Below, one piece after another: positions 8,354 to 17,537 of a stretch of 64,000 nucleotides of DNA. Location of the stretch: NCBI GenBank assembly GCA_028687435.1, contig JAQUAF010000012.1:41475-105474 (forward strand), in the 5' to 3' direction. This DNA comes from Verrucomicrobiia bacterium. Lineage in GTDB: Bacteria; Verrucomicrobiota; Verrucomicrobiia; JABWAM01. How positions within the stretch are numbered: the stretch's first letter is position 1; the number at the start of each line of letters is the position of its first letter. The translations under genes were made by a program, and so were the position numbers. Below the pieces are notes generated by a model. The model saw only the letters and a list, made by a program, of their open reading frames with translations. It was not told the origin of the DNA and did not search any database.

Positions 8354-8893
8354 ATGACAGTGATTTTACATACGGAGGCCATGCATCGGGCGTTGGTGCG
8401 GATGGCGCACGAGATTCTGGAACAGAACGAGGCTTTGTCGAAGCTGGTTTTGGTGGGGTTGCAGACGCGCGGGGTTTACCTGGCGAAGCGGCTGGCGGGG
8501 ATCATCCAGCAGAGCAGCGGGCAGGAGATCATAACCGGGACGCTGGACATTTCGCTGTACCGCGACGATCTGCATTTGCGCCGGAGTCCGCCGAACGTGA
8601 AGGCGACCCAGATGCCGCTGACGATCGACGGGAAGACGGTGGTGCTGGTGGACGACGTGTTTTTCACGGGGCGTTCGGCTCGGGCGGCGATGGATGCGTT
8701 GAACGATTTTGGACGTCCGCAGAGGATTCAACTGGCGGTGCTGGTTGATCGCGGGCACCGGGAACTGCCGATCCGTCCGGATTACGTGGGAAAGAACGAG
8801 GTGACGGACCGGGGCGAAAAGATCCGCGTGAAGATGAAGGAGGAAGACGGTGTGGACGAGGTGGCGGTGGTCAAAGGGGGGGGTGAAAGATGA
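8354..8893 (+). CDS. pyrR: PyrR bifunctional pyrimidine operon regulator / uracil phosphoribosyltransferase
   Basis: A 179-residue phosphoribosyltransferase-fold protein. The PRPP loop TVVLVDDVFFTGRSARAA is the PyrR hallmark, and GLQTRGVYLAKRLA near residue 35 is the matching N-terminal motif. DISLYRDDLH and VLVDRGHRELPIRPDYVG also fit the family. PyrR binds pyr mRNA in response to uridine nucleotides and has weak UPRT activity. I see no obvious anti-terminator hairpin set upstream in the short gap, so RNA-level control of this operon is unproven. ATG 8354 is chosen over an adjacent TTG. It overlaps pyrB by 4 bp. Confidence 0.95.
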   Translation: MTVILHTEAMHRALVRMAHEILEQNEALSKLVLVGLQTRGVYLAKRLAGIIQQSSGQEIITGTLDISLYRDDLHLRRSPPNVKATQMPLTIDGKTVVLVDDVFFTGRSARAAMDALNDFGRPQRIQLAVLVDRGHRELPIRPDYVGKNEVTDRGEKIRVKMKEEDGVDEVAVVKGGGER

Positions 8894-9846
8894 AGTGGAC
8901 ACGGAAACATTTGCTGACGATCGAGGAGTTGAGCGCCGAGGAGATCACGATGGTGCTGGACACGGCGGCATCCTTCAAGGAGGTGTCCACGAGGACGGTG
9001 AAGAAGGCGCCGGCGTTGCGCGGCAAGACGGTGGTGAGCCTGTTCATGGAGCCGAGCACGAGGACGCGGGTGTCGTTTGAACTGGCGGCGAAGCGGCTTT
9101 CGGCCGACACGCTGAGCATCACGGCGCAGGCGTCGAGCATCACCAAAGGGGAAACCCTGAAGGACACGGCGCGGAACATCGAGGCGATGAACACGGATTT
9201 TGTGATCCTGCGCCATTCGACGGCGGGTGCGCCGAAGTTCCTGGCCGAGCGGTTGAACGCGAGCATTTTGAATGCGGGGGACGGGGCGCACGAGCATCCG
9301 ACGCAGGCGTTGCTGGATGTGTTTACGATTCGCGAGAAGCTGGGGCGCGTGGCGGGGTTGAATGTGACGATTCTGGGGGACATTTTGTTCAGCCGGGTGG
9401 CGCGGTCGAATATCTGGGCGTTGACGAAACTGGGCGCGAATGTGACGTTGTGCGGTCCCACGACGCTGGTGCCGCGGGTTTTCGAGCAGATGGGGGTGAA
9501 GGTTTGCTATAATCTGGACGAGGCGCTGAAGGATGCGGATGTGATCAATCTGCTGCGGATCCAGCATGAGAGGCAGCGCAAGAGCCTGTTTCCGAGCATC
9601 CGGGAGTATGCGTCGTTGTTCGGTTTGAACCAGGAACGGTTCAAGTTGACCAAACCGGAGGTGGTGATCATGCATCCCGGCCCCATCAATCGCGGGGTGG
9701 AGATTGCCAGCGAGATCGCCGATTGCCCGCGCAGCGTGATTTTGGAGCAGGTGACCAATGGCCTGGCGGTGCGCATGGCGGCGTTGTTTTTGTTGAACGG
9801 GGTGCAGGGAGGCGGGGCGGTTCCCGCAGTGGAGGCGGCGGCATGA
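8890..9846 (+). CDS. pyrB: Aspartate carbamoyltransferase catalytic subunit
   Basis: PyrB condenses carbamoyl phosphate and aspartate, the committed step of pyrimidine synthesis in the cytoplasm. The carbamoyl phosphate loop FMEPSTRTRVSFELAAKR (around residues 50-67) is intact. AGDGAHEHPTQALLDVF carries the HPTQ motif, and the aspartate-domain motif MHPGPINRGVEI is present near residue 258. Length (318) is normal for the catalytic chain. It is translationally coupled to pyrR (ATGA overlap) and to the kinase gene downstream (ATGA overlap). No pyrC follows, which is where dihydroorotase is often found in pyrR-pyrB operons. Confidence 0.97.
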   Translation: MKWTRKHLLTIEELSAEEITMVLDTAASFKEVSTRTVKKAPALRGKTVVSLFMEPSTRTRVSFELAAKRLSADTLSITAQASSITKGETLKDTARNIEAMNTDFVILRHSTAGAPKFLAERLNASILNAGDGAHEHPTQALLDVFTIREKLGRVAGLNVTILGDILFSRVARSNIWALTKLGANVTLCGPTTLVPRVFEQMGVKVCYNLDEALKDADVINLLRIQHERQRKSLFPSIREYASLFGLNQERFKLTKPEVVIMHPGPINRGVEIASEIADCPRSVILEQVTNGLAVRMAALFLLNGVQGGGAVPAVEAAA

Positions 9847-11018
9847 AAACCCCGCATTCGCAGCCGTCGAGAGCGCGTCACGCGTCTCCCACCGAGGCAT
9901 TGGCCTTGCTGGCCAAGCAGTTGATGGGTGTGTCCCATGACGCGAACTGCTCGTTTGAATTGATCAACCAAGGGGGGTCAAACCGGGAATTTTACCGTTT
10001 CCGGTCGCATGGGGGGCCGAGCGTGGTGGTGATGCATTACTCGCCGGAAAAGGAGGAGAACGGATTGTATCCGGATCTGGCGGCGTTTTTGACGGAGAAC
10101 GGGGTCCAGGTTCCCCGGGTATTGTTTCATGATCCGGCGCGGCATTTCATCGGGTTGGAGGATTTGGGGGACATAAGTTTGTACCGGCTGGCGCATGAGC
10201 GGAAGAATATGGGAATGTTGCAGGGGGTGTACCGGCAGGCGTTGGAACAGGCGCTGGCCCTGCATCAGCTGACGGCGCGTCCGGCGCGGACCATGGAGGC
10301 GTTTGGGGAGAAGCTTTATCATTGGGAGCGGCATTATTTTCTGGAGAATCTGATTCAGAAGTGGGCGGGGATGCAGTTGTCGGAGGCGGATTTGCGATTG
10401 TTTGAGAAGGAGGGGAATAGCATGGCATCCTGTTTGATGAAGGCGCCGGTATGCCTGGTGCACCGGGATTTTCAGTCGCAGAACATCCTGCTTCACCGGG
10501 ACAAGGTGTGGTTGATTGATTTCCAGGGGATGCGTCCGGGGCATGCGGCTTACGATGTGGCGTCGTTGCTGTTCGATCCATATGTGCGCCTTCCGGCGCC
10601 GTTCCGGGCCTCGATGACGGAGTGGTATTTCCAGAAGGCATTTGGGAGCGGGAATGCAGCCCGGCCCGGGCGGTTGCGGCGCGCGGAGTTTACGCGGCAA
10701 TTATTGTGCGCCGCGACGCAGCGGTTGATGCAGGCTTTGGGCGCCTATGCTTTTCTTGGACTGCAGAAGGGCAAGCCGGAGTTTTTGCGTTTCATACCGC
10801 AGGGGCTGGAGAATCTGGCGACGGTGCTTTGCCACATGGATGATTTGTCGCATCTGACATCGCTGGCGCAGAGACTGCTGGTGAAGGCGCGCATGGGGGA
10901 TGGGGCGCCTGCCGGAAACAGCGGGCCGGTTGAGAAAACCGAAACTGGCGAAGGAGCGTTTCCCGCGCCACCGGCGGCCGCAGGGAAGGCGGGGAGCGAG
11001 GCGGGGGTTTCGGTTTAG
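9843..11018 (+). CDS. APH-family sugar kinase, AmgK-like
   Basis: A 391-residue aminoglycoside-phosphotransferase-fold kinase. The catalytic loop CLVHRDFQSQNILL (H-R-D-x-x-x-x-N) and the metal loop LIDFQGMRPGHAAYDVASL are both intact, and the pattern resembles AmgK-type kinases that phosphorylate the anomeric position of MurNAc/GlcNAc during cell-wall recycling. The ATG at 9843 overlaps the pyrB stop by 4 bp; earlier in-frame starts would lie inside pyrB. The last 45 residues are low-complexity (Gly/Ala/Pro/Glu) and may be disordered. AmgK usually pairs with a MurU nucleotidyltransferase, which is absent here, so substrate is uncertain. Confidence 0.8.
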   Translation: MKTPHSQPSRARHASPTEALALLAKQLMGVSHDANCSFELINQGGSNREFYRFRSHGGPSVVVMHYSPEKEENGLYPDLAAFLTENGVQVPRVLFHDPARHFIGLEDLGDISLYRLAHERKNMGMLQGVYRQALEQALALHQLTARPARTMEAFGEKLYHWERHYFLENLIQKWAGMQLSEADLRLFEKEGNSMASCLMKAPVCLVHRDFQSQNILLHRDKVWLIDFQGMRPGHAAYDVASLLFDPYVRLPAPFRASMTEWYFQKAFGSGNAARPGRLRRAEFTRQLLCAATQRLMQALGAYAFLGLQKGKPEFLRFIPQGLENLATVLCHMDDLSHLTSLAQRLLVKARMGDGAPAGNSGPVEKTETGEGAFPAPPAAAGKAGSEAGVSV

Positions 11019-11075
11019 GCTGAAGGTTGAAGACTGAGGCGCCGGGGCGCTGAGGACGGATCAAAAATCCAAAAT

Positions 11076-13343
11076 TCAGTTGCAGAGGCGGAAGTCGATT
11101 TGTTTTTTGAGGCGGTCAACGCGGGCGACTTCGACCCGGAGCCGGGCGCCGGCGCGGATGGAACGGCGGGATTTTTTTCCGGTGAGTTGCTGGCGGGCGG
11201 GGTCGAAACGGTAAAAGTCGTCATTGAGGGATGAGACGTGGACAAGGCCGGACATGAGGAAGTCGGGCAATTCGACAAAGAAGCCGAAATTGCGGACTTC
11301 GACGACAATGGCGTCGAAGGATTCCAGATTTTTTTCGGCGATCTGGCGTTCAAAGAATTGGAGGAGCTTGAGTTTAGCCGCTTCCTTTGAGGCTTCATCC
11401 GCCACGCGTTCGGTGGTGGAGCAATGGTCCGCGATTTTACCGAGGGTGGAAAGGTCGCAGGCGACGGGCGGATGAGTGGGGGAGGCGAAAGGGTGGGTGG
11501 TGGAGTCCCATGGAGGGAGGCGGCAGGCTTTTGGACGGGGCAGGGAGCGATGGACGACCAGATCGGCGTAGCGCCGGATGGGGCTGGTAAAATGGGTGTA
11601 GTTGGCTTTGGCGAGTCCGTAGTGTCCGACGGGGGTGGTGGCGTAACCGGCGCGTTTGAGGGAGCGCAGGAGATGGAGTTTAAGGATGTAATGTTCGGGG
11701 GAGGCGTCCAGTTTGCGGAGCAGTTTCTGGATTTCGTGGCGGATGGAGGGGTCGCCCATGGTCAGGCCGTTGGCGAGAACCATGTCGCGGAAGGCCTCGA
11801 GTTTTTCAGGTTCGGGATCCTCATGGATCCGGTAGAGGGAGGGGATGCCGCGCTGGGTGGCGCATGCGGCCACGTATTCGTTGGCCAGGAGCATGCATTC
11901 CTCAACCAGTTGGTGGGAGATGTCGTTTTCCTTTTTTTCGACCCGGACCGCCTGGCCTGCGGAGTCGCAATGGACCTTGAGTTCGGGAAAGTCGAGGTCC
12001 AGGGAGCCTTGTTCAAAACGTTGTTTCCGGAGGCAGGAGGCGATGCGCCAGAGGTCGCGGAGCAATTTTTGGATAAGGGGGTTGTCGATGGGGGGATTGG
12101 CCCCGGGGGGAGGAGGCGCAGGTTTGGATGAGAGGGGGGCGCGGGGGGCGGGTTGAATGATATCCAGAGCCTGCCGATAGGTCAGGCGGGCGGCGGATCG
12201 GATGATGGTGTCGGCGAACCAATGGGATTCCAAGGTTCCATTGGGGGAAAGGGCAAAGAAAACCGAGCGGCAAAGGCGGTCCTGGCCTTCCATCAGGGAA
12301 CAAAGCTGGGTTGAGATTCGCGGGGGAAGCATGGGCAGGACGCGATCGGGGAAATAGACGCTGTTGCCGCGGCGGAAGGCTTCCCGGTCGAGTTTGGAAT
12401 GGGGGCGGACATAATGAGCGACGTCGGCGATATGCACGCCGAGGAGGGGATGTCCGTTGGAACGGAAATGAAGGGAAAGGGCATCGTCGTGGTCGCGGGC
12501 ATCGTCGGGATCAATGGTGACGACGATTTCGCGGGTCAGGTCCAGCCGGCGGTCCCATTCTTCGGGAGGGATTTTTTCCTCCGCCTGCGCGGCTTCGGCG
12601 AGGACATCGCCGGGGAAATCGGCGGGGAGATTGTAGCGGCGGACGATGGAAAGGGTGTCGTGGCGAGGGTCGTCCTGGCGTCCAATGACTTCGATGAGGG
12701 TACCCTCGGGGTTGACGTGGCGGTTGGTCCATTCATTGAGTTTGACGACGACGCGGTCGCCGATCCTGGCCTTGAGGCGGGAGGAGGCGAGATTGACATA
12801 GACATCCCTGCCGAAGCGAGGGTCATCCGGGACGACGAAATGGAACTGGCTGGTTTTTTGCAGGACGCCGACGAGGGTTGGTTGTTTTCGTTCCAAGACG
12901 CGGATGACCCTGCCGCAACGGCGGCGGGCGGGATCCATGTGGCGGGTGGAAGGCGTGTCGTGGAGACGAACGAGGACTTTGTCGCCGTGGAGGGCGACTC
13001 CGGTGTCTTCGGCGGGGATGAAGACGTCGTTTGTTCCTGGGGAATCGCCGGTTTGGCTGTCCAGTGTGACAAAGCCGAAGCCTTTCTCGTGCAGGCAGAT
13101 GCGACCGCTGAGGAGTCCAGCGAGGGAGGGGAGAACCAGCCGGTCTTTGCGGAGGCGGACGATGACTCCTTCGCGGACGAGTTGATCCAGGATCCGGCGC
13201 ACATGATGGCGTTGGGCAGGAGGGATGCGCAGGGTGTCAACGAGTTCGCCGACGCGCAAGGGCCGAAATCCGGGGGAGAGGAGAAGAGTCTGGATTTCGT
13301 CTTTGAGTTGTTTTAGTTCTTGGTTCACGGTTCGACGGTTCAT
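11076..13343 (-). CDS. rnr: Ribonuclease R
   Basis: A 755-residue 3'-5' exoribonuclease of the RNase II/R family, acting on structured RNA. The order is a winged-helix start (residues about 10-70, including VRRILDQLVREGVIVRL), cold-shock OB folds containing FGFVTLDSQTGDS, the RNB catalytic domain with TIDPDDARDHDDALSLH (about residue 277) supplying the acidic metal ligands, and a C-terminal S1 domain with GFFVELPDFLMSGLVHVS. There is a proline-rich insertion near residue 410 (SSKPAPPPPGANPP). The gene is convergent with the pyr operon 57 bp away and divergent from the metalloprotease gene. Confidence 0.95.
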   Translation of the reverse strand: MNRRTVNQELKQLKDEIQTLLLSPGFRPLRVGELVDTLRIPPAQRHHVRRILDQLVREGVIVRLRKDRLVLPSLAGLLSGRICLHEKGFGFVTLDSQTGDSPGTNDVFIPAEDTGVALHGDKVLVRLHDTPSTRHMDPARRRCGRVIRVLERKQPTLVGVLQKTSQFHFVVPDDPRFGRDVYVNLASSRLKARIGDRVVVKLNEWTNRHVNPEGTLIEVIGRQDDPRHDTLSIVRRYNLPADFPGDVLAEAAQAEEKIPPEEWDRRLDLTREIVVTIDPDDARDHDDALSLHFRSNGHPLLGVHIADVAHYVRPHSKLDREAFRRGNSVYFPDRVLPMLPPRISTQLCSLMEGQDRLCRSVFFALSPNGTLESHWFADTIIRSAARLTYRQALDIIQPAPRAPLSSKPAPPPPGANPPIDNPLIQKLLRDLWRIASCLRKQRFEQGSLDLDFPELKVHCDSAGQAVRVEKKENDISHQLVEECMLLANEYVAACATQRGIPSLYRIHEDPEPEKLEAFRDMVLANGLTMGDPSIRHEIQKLLRKLDASPEHYILKLHLLRSLKRAGYATTPVGHYGLAKANYTHFTSPIRRYADLVVHRSLPRPKACRLPPWDSTTHPFASPTHPPVACDLSTLGKIADHCSTTERVADEASKEAAKLKLLQFFERQIAEKNLESFDAIVVEVRNFGFFVELPDFLMSGLVHVSSLNDDFYRFDPARQQLTGKKSRRSIRAGARLRVEVARVDRLKKQIDFRLCN

Positions 13344-13464
13344 AGGTTCAGCGGCAAGTTGAAAATGAGTTTGTTTGGAAAGGGCATTTTTTCGACAGGA
13401 TCAACAGGATTGAAAGGATTATGATTCGGGACAAACGCATAAAGTTGAGACAGGATTCAGTTTC

Positions 13465-14886
13465 ATGACACATGATTTGAAACGGATAATCCAGATTCTG
13501 GTGTGGGGTGTTGTCGGCGCGCTGGCGCTGGCGGTGGGGCTGTTGATCCAGCACCGGCTTTGGAATTTGGAGCGTGAGGATGAGAGGGTGGATCGGGCCC
13601 TGGAGCGGGCGGCGCAGACCAACCAGATTTTGCGCGAGCAGATTCTGTTGCTTGAGAACCGGGCGAGTTTTGAGGCGCTGCATGGGTGGGTGGAGAACAG
13701 TGTGGCGGTGTTGAGGGGGCTGCCATTCCGCCATGCGGTGGCATACCGGCAGTTGAAGAGGGAGGAGTTGCGCGACTATATGCTAACCAAGTTGCGGGCG
13801 CAATACAGTCCCGAGGAGTTTGAGCATTACGAGCGGGCGCTCAAACGGCTGGGGTTGCTGCCGAGGGAGGTGAACCTGGCCAGGATGGTGATGGAGCTTT
13901 ACAGCGAACAGGTGGCGGCGTTCTACGATCCTGACAGTCATGAGCTTTGCACTTTTGAAGGATTGGGGTTGCGGAATAATTTTGACCGAATGGTGCTGGC
14001 GCATGAATTGGTGCATGCCCTGCAGGACCAGCATTTTGATTTTTCCACGCTGGCTTTGCGCGCCAAGTCGAATGACGATGCGGCCCTTGCGGCGGCAGCG
14101 CTGGTGGAGGGGGATGCCAGTTTTTACATGATGCGGTATGTGCAGGGTGATTACCGAGCGGGAGGAGTGATGGGGGATTTGGGCATGCTTTTTTCGCAGC
14201 AGACGGACAAGTTGTTTTCCGCGCCGGTTTTTTTGCGTGACACCCTGCTTTTTCCCTATCAGGAAGGGCAGGCATTTGTGAATGCGGTGTATGAGGCGGG
14301 TGGGCAGGCCCGGTTGGATGCCGCCTACCGGCATCCGCCGCAGAGCACGACGCAGATTTTGCATCCGGAAAAGTATCTGACCGGGCAGGTGGAGGCGCCC
14401 GTGGAAGTGAAAGTTCCGGGCGGGCTGTCATCGGAGTGGGTTTTGGCGCATGAGAATACAGTTGGGGAGTTGGGCATCCGATCCCTGTTTTCTCCGCTGA
14501 TGGGGAATGAGCGGGCCGGGAGTGTTGCGGCGGGATGGCGCGGGGACCGGTATGAGGTTCGGGAAAAGGGAAAAGACCGTCATTTGTTGATCTGGCAGAC
14601 GGTGTGGGAGAGCGAGGAAGACGCCCGCGAGTTTTTTGATGCCTTGGAGGCTCTTTACCAAGACCGGTATGGGACGAGCGAGGGGGAAAAAACCGGGATG
14701 AGGGGGGTTGCGGGGAAGCGGAGTCCCCGGGCGGTATCGGTGTTTTTCAGCATTGCCAGCCAGAGGCAGAACATTTTGCTGGAAGGGAAGAATGTGACGT
14801 TATTGGATGTTCCGGACATGGCGATCATGCGTCAATTTTTCACAAGGTTAAAGATTCGAAATTCAAGATTCAAGGTTGGGAAATAG
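13465..14886 (+). CDS. Membrane-anchored HExxH-type zinc metalloprotease-like protein
   Basis: A 473-residue protein with one N-terminal membrane anchor (IIQILVWGVVGALALAVGLL) and a coiled-coil-like stretch to about residue 65. The key motif HELVHALQDQHFDF (about residue 180) is a gluzincin-type HExxH helix, and LVEGDASFYMMRYV about 35 residues later can supply the third zinc ligand glutamate. YDPDSHELCTFEG just before the helix is typical of this group. The substrate is unknown; the domain probably faces the periplasm. The short upstream gap holds an ACAGGAT-type repeat word but no strong promoter. It precedes the pilus/secretin cluster by 165 bp and may be independent of it. Confidence 0.8.
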   Translation: MTHDLKRIIQILVWGVVGALALAVGLLIQHRLWNLEREDERVDRALERAAQTNQILREQILLLENRASFEALHGWVENSVAVLRGLPFRHAVAYRQLKREELRDYMLTKLRAQYSPEEFEHYERALKRLGLLPREVNLARMVMELYSEQVAAFYDPDSHELCTFEGLGLRNNFDRMVLAHELVHALQDQHFDFSTLALRAKSNDDAALAAAALVEGDASFYMMRYVQGDYRAGGVMGDLGMLFSQQTDKLFSAPVFLRDTLLFPYQEGQAFVNAVYEAGGQARLDAAYRHPPQSTTQILHPEKYLTGQVEAPVEVKVPGGLSSEWVLAHENTVGELGIRSLFSPLMGNERAGSVAAGWRGDRYEVREKGKDRHLLIWQTVWESEEDAREFFDALEALYQDRYGTSEGEKTGMRGVAGKRSPRAVSVFFSIASQRQNILLEGKNVTLLDVPDMAIMRQFFTRLKIRNSRFKVGK

Positions 14887-15050
14887 TTGAACGGAGCAAG
14901 GGGGGGAAGGTTGGCGTGGATGAAGGGGTTTGAGGGGGATGGATTGGAGGCTGGGGCGCCTTGAGTCATCCGGGCAGCGAAAAAAAATAATTTTCCTGTT
15001 GTCAAGGCATGTTCTTCTGTTGTATGTGTTTGATTTTAAGGAGGTTGTGC

Positions 15051-15674
15051 ATGAAAAAAATGATCATTGTTGTTTTTTTGGCGGTTTCATTTGCATTCAG
15101 TATCCATGCCCAGCAGCAGAGGGTGGATATTGTTGTGAAGGAGATCAAAGTGGATTTGGTGCAAGCTCCGAAGTACGGAGTTACGGTTCACAAACAGCTG
15201 CCGCAGCCTGATTCGAGTTTGAAATGGCTGATTATCGAGGCGGATTTGGACAGTTCGTTGGAGTGGGCTGACGATGTGGTGTTGAGATTTTATGTGGTGG
15301 CGCAGTACGGCAACAATGCCCGCGGGGATCATGTGCCGCAAGACCGGTGGGATGTGCTGGCGAGCAGTGTCACGGTGACCAGTCTGAAAAAGGGGAAGGG
15401 GGTTGTGCCAATGTACATTGATTCCACGACGGTGAAGAAGTATGGGGCGGTGGCTGTGCAACAGTTCATTCCCGAGGTCGTGGTGCAGGTGATGTACAAG
15501 GGGGCGGTGCAGCATACCAAATGGATGAGAAACGAGCAGCAGAGCGGACGTTTCTGGGAAAAGAAGCAGCCCAAGAGCGGATTTCTGGTGGATATCACCA
15601 AGTCGCCCTGGTGGCCGGCATTTTCAGAAAATTATGAACAAGTGAAGCCGATGACGGCGGCGCCGGCTTTTTAG
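15051..15674 (+). CDS. Amuc_1102-family pilus-like protein
   Basis: A 207-residue exported protein, the first gene of a cluster matching Akkermansia Amuc_1102-1098 in order. The ATG at 15051 has an excellent ribosome binding site (AAGGAGG at 15038-15044). MIIVVFLAVSFAFSIHA is a signal peptide with a cleavage site near HAQQQ. The mature part is predicted beta-rich, with repeated segments such as VDLVQAPKYGVTVHKQL and WLIIEADLDSSLEWAD. Its biochemical role is unknown in Akkermansia; association with the secretin complex is inferred from synteny. A weak promoter (TTGTCA at 14999 with TATGTG 18 bp on) could drive the cluster. Confidence 0.75.
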   Translation: MKKMIIVVFLAVSFAFSIHAQQQRVDIVVKEIKVDLVQAPKYGVTVHKQLPQPDSSLKWLIIEADLDSSLEWADDVVLRFYVVAQYGNNARGDHVPQDRWDVLASSVTVTSLKKGKGVVPMYIDSTTVKKYGAVAVQQFIPEVVVQVMYKGAVQHTKWMRNEQQSGRFWEKKQPKSGFLVDITKSPWWPAFSENYEQVKPMTAAPAF

Positions 15675-15711
15675 GCCCGGTTGAACCTGAAAAAAATCCC
15701 TTCCATACCCC

Positions 15712-17520
15712 ATGGCGTCGATGCATTTTTTGGGAATTGATCTCGGTGATCGCACCGTCAAGGTGGGGGAGTTTCTGGCCACGGAGAAGGAGGGATTGAC
15801 CCTGGTAAATTTTGGACGGGCGAATCTTGACATCGATTCGTCGTCGGAAGAGACCCGTGTGCCGGCCATCGTTGCCGCGGTGAGAAATCTGATCAAGGAG
15901 AAGCGGTTCAAGACGAAGCGGGTGGCCTTGTCAGTGTCGGGCCAGGTGGTGCTGACCCGGTTCATGAAGATTCCCGCCGCGGAGGAAGCCAAAGTCCGGC
16001 AGATGGTGAGGTATGAGGCGGAGCAGAATGTGCCATTCCCCATGGACGAGGTGGTATGGGATTACCAGGTGGTTGGCGGTTTTGGCGGAGCGGAGTTGGA
16101 TGTGGCCATGGTGGCCATCAAGAAGGACATTATTGAGCGGTTCAATGGCGCGATAGAGGAAGTGGGGCTGGTGTTGCAACTGGTGGATGTGGCGCCCCTG
16201 TCCATCTACAACACGGTGCGTTTCAATTACAATATTGAGAACAGCAGCGGGTGCACGCTGGTGCTGGACATTGGCGCCCGGACCACCAACCTGATTTTTG
16301 TGGAGGATGGCAAGATTTTTACGCGAAGCATTCCGATTGCCGGCAACACCATCACCCAGTATGTCTGCCAGGAATTTGAGATTCCGTTCCAAGAGGCCGA
16401 GAAGCTGAAGTTTGACCAGGGATTTGTGGGGTTGGGCGGCGCTTACGAGGAGCCGGAACTGGAATCGGCGGCCAAGCTCAGCAAGATCATTCGCAATGTG
16501 ATGACGCGGCTGCACGCCGAGGTGTCGCGGTCAATCAGTTTTTACAAGACCCAGCAGGCGGGCAGGGCGCCCCAACGTCTGCTGCTTTCGGGCGGGACAT
16601 CGGTTTTGCCGTACACCGATTTCTTCTTTCAGGAGAAGATGGAGATCGATGTGGAGTATCTGAATCCGTTTCAGAATGTGCGGATTGAAACGCCAGTGGA
16701 AGAGCTTGAGAAGGTGGCCCATTCGATGGGGGAAGTGGTTGGGTTGGGGTTGAGGATGACGACAGAGTGTCCGGTGGAAATCAACCTGTTGCCGCCCACG
16801 ATCATCAAGCGCCGCCAGTTCAACCGGCGTGTGCCTTACTTTGCGGCCGCGATGGTAGGGGTGATTTTGATCTGCCTGAGCTGGTGGATGTATTACTGGC
16901 GTGTCACCCGGATGCTGGACAAGCATCTGGCGACCGTGACGCAGCAGGTGGAAGCGCTGGAAGGTTTGAACGGCGAGTTGAAAAAGGCCCTGGCCGGGGA
17001 AAAAATGGTCCAGTTGAAGATGTCGCAGGTGACGGCGGTTGGGAAAATGAGGTGTTTCTGGCTGGAGTTTTTTGAGGATTTGAATTCCATGACGCCAGCC
17101 AATGTGTGGATTGCGCAGTTGACACCGGAGTGCAATGGACAGGCCATTGGAGGCGCCAGCGTCGTCGTCGTCGGTGGATCATCGGCCCCCCGTGCGCGCC
17201 GCGGCGGGAGCATTCGAAGCGTGGATCCGATGGAGATGATGCCTCCGGATATGGCGCCGGGGGGCGGAGGAAAGAAGACGTCGGACACGGGCGGACCGAA
17301 GATGATTGATGGTTTTGAAATCCTGGGGCTTTGCCTGAACGACCTGGATTTCGGCGCGCCGCTGGATCCTGTGATGGAATTTCGCAACAACCTTGAGAGG
17401 AAATCCAAATTTATCAATCACAGCAAGGTTGAGGTGTTGGAACAGGGCAATCCCAAGGAAACGGAATGGACATTTTCCTTCCGGTTCAAGGTCAAGCTCA
17501 AGGAACCCGTGCCTTATTAA
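15712..17520 (+). CDS. PilM-PilN fusion protein (Amuc_1101 family)
   Basis: A 602-residue inner-membrane assembly protein. Residues 1-350 form an actin-like PilM ATPase fold: MHFLGIDLGDRTVKVGEF is the phosphate-1 motif, TLVLDIGARTTNLIFV the phosphate-2 motif, and LLLSGGTSVLPYTDFFF the adenosine motif. After about residue 375 comes one membrane segment (YFAAAMVGVILICLSWW), then a coiled coil and a periplasmic PilN-like domain. In classical type IV pili, PilM and PilN are separate proteins that dock to each other, so this is a covalent version. A Gly/Met-rich linker sits near residues 490-530. No clear Shine-Dalgarno precedes ATG 15712; the ATG at 15721 is an alternative. Confidence 0.88.
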   Translation: MASMHFLGIDLGDRTVKVGEFLATEKEGLTLVNFGRANLDIDSSSEETRVPAIVAAVRNLIKEKRFKTKRVALSVSGQVVLTRFMKIPAAEEAKVRQMVRYEAEQNVPFPMDEVVWDYQVVGGFGGAELDVAMVAIKKDIIERFNGAIEEVGLVLQLVDVAPLSIYNTVRFNYNIENSSGCTLVLDIGARTTNLIFVEDGKIFTRSIPIAGNTITQYVCQEFEIPFQEAEKLKFDQGFVGLGGAYEEPELESAAKLSKIIRNVMTRLHAEVSRSISFYKTQQAGRAPQRLLLSGGTSVLPYTDFFFQEKMEIDVEYLNPFQNVRIETPVEELEKVAHSMGEVVGLGLRMTTECPVEINLLPPTIIKRRQFNRRVPYFAAAMVGVILICLSWWMYYWRVTRMLDKHLATVTQQVEALEGLNGELKKALAGEKMVQLKMSQVTAVGKMRCFWLEFFEDLNSMTPANVWIAQLTPECNGQAIGGASVVVVGGSSAPRARRGGSIRSVDPMEMMPPDMAPGGGGKKTSDTGGPKMIDGFEILGLCLNDLDFGAPLDPVMEFRNNLERKSKFINHSKVEVLEQGNPKETEWTFSFRFKVKLKEPVPY

Positions 17521-17537
17521 AGGAGAGACGCCGAGAG

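Noticed and set aside
12399..13316. A 305-codon open frame antisense to rnr, and similar long antisense frames in glnD and the other GC-rich genes
   Set aside because: They are shadows produced by high GC at third positions of the real gene; none has a ribosome binding site or recognisable family motif.
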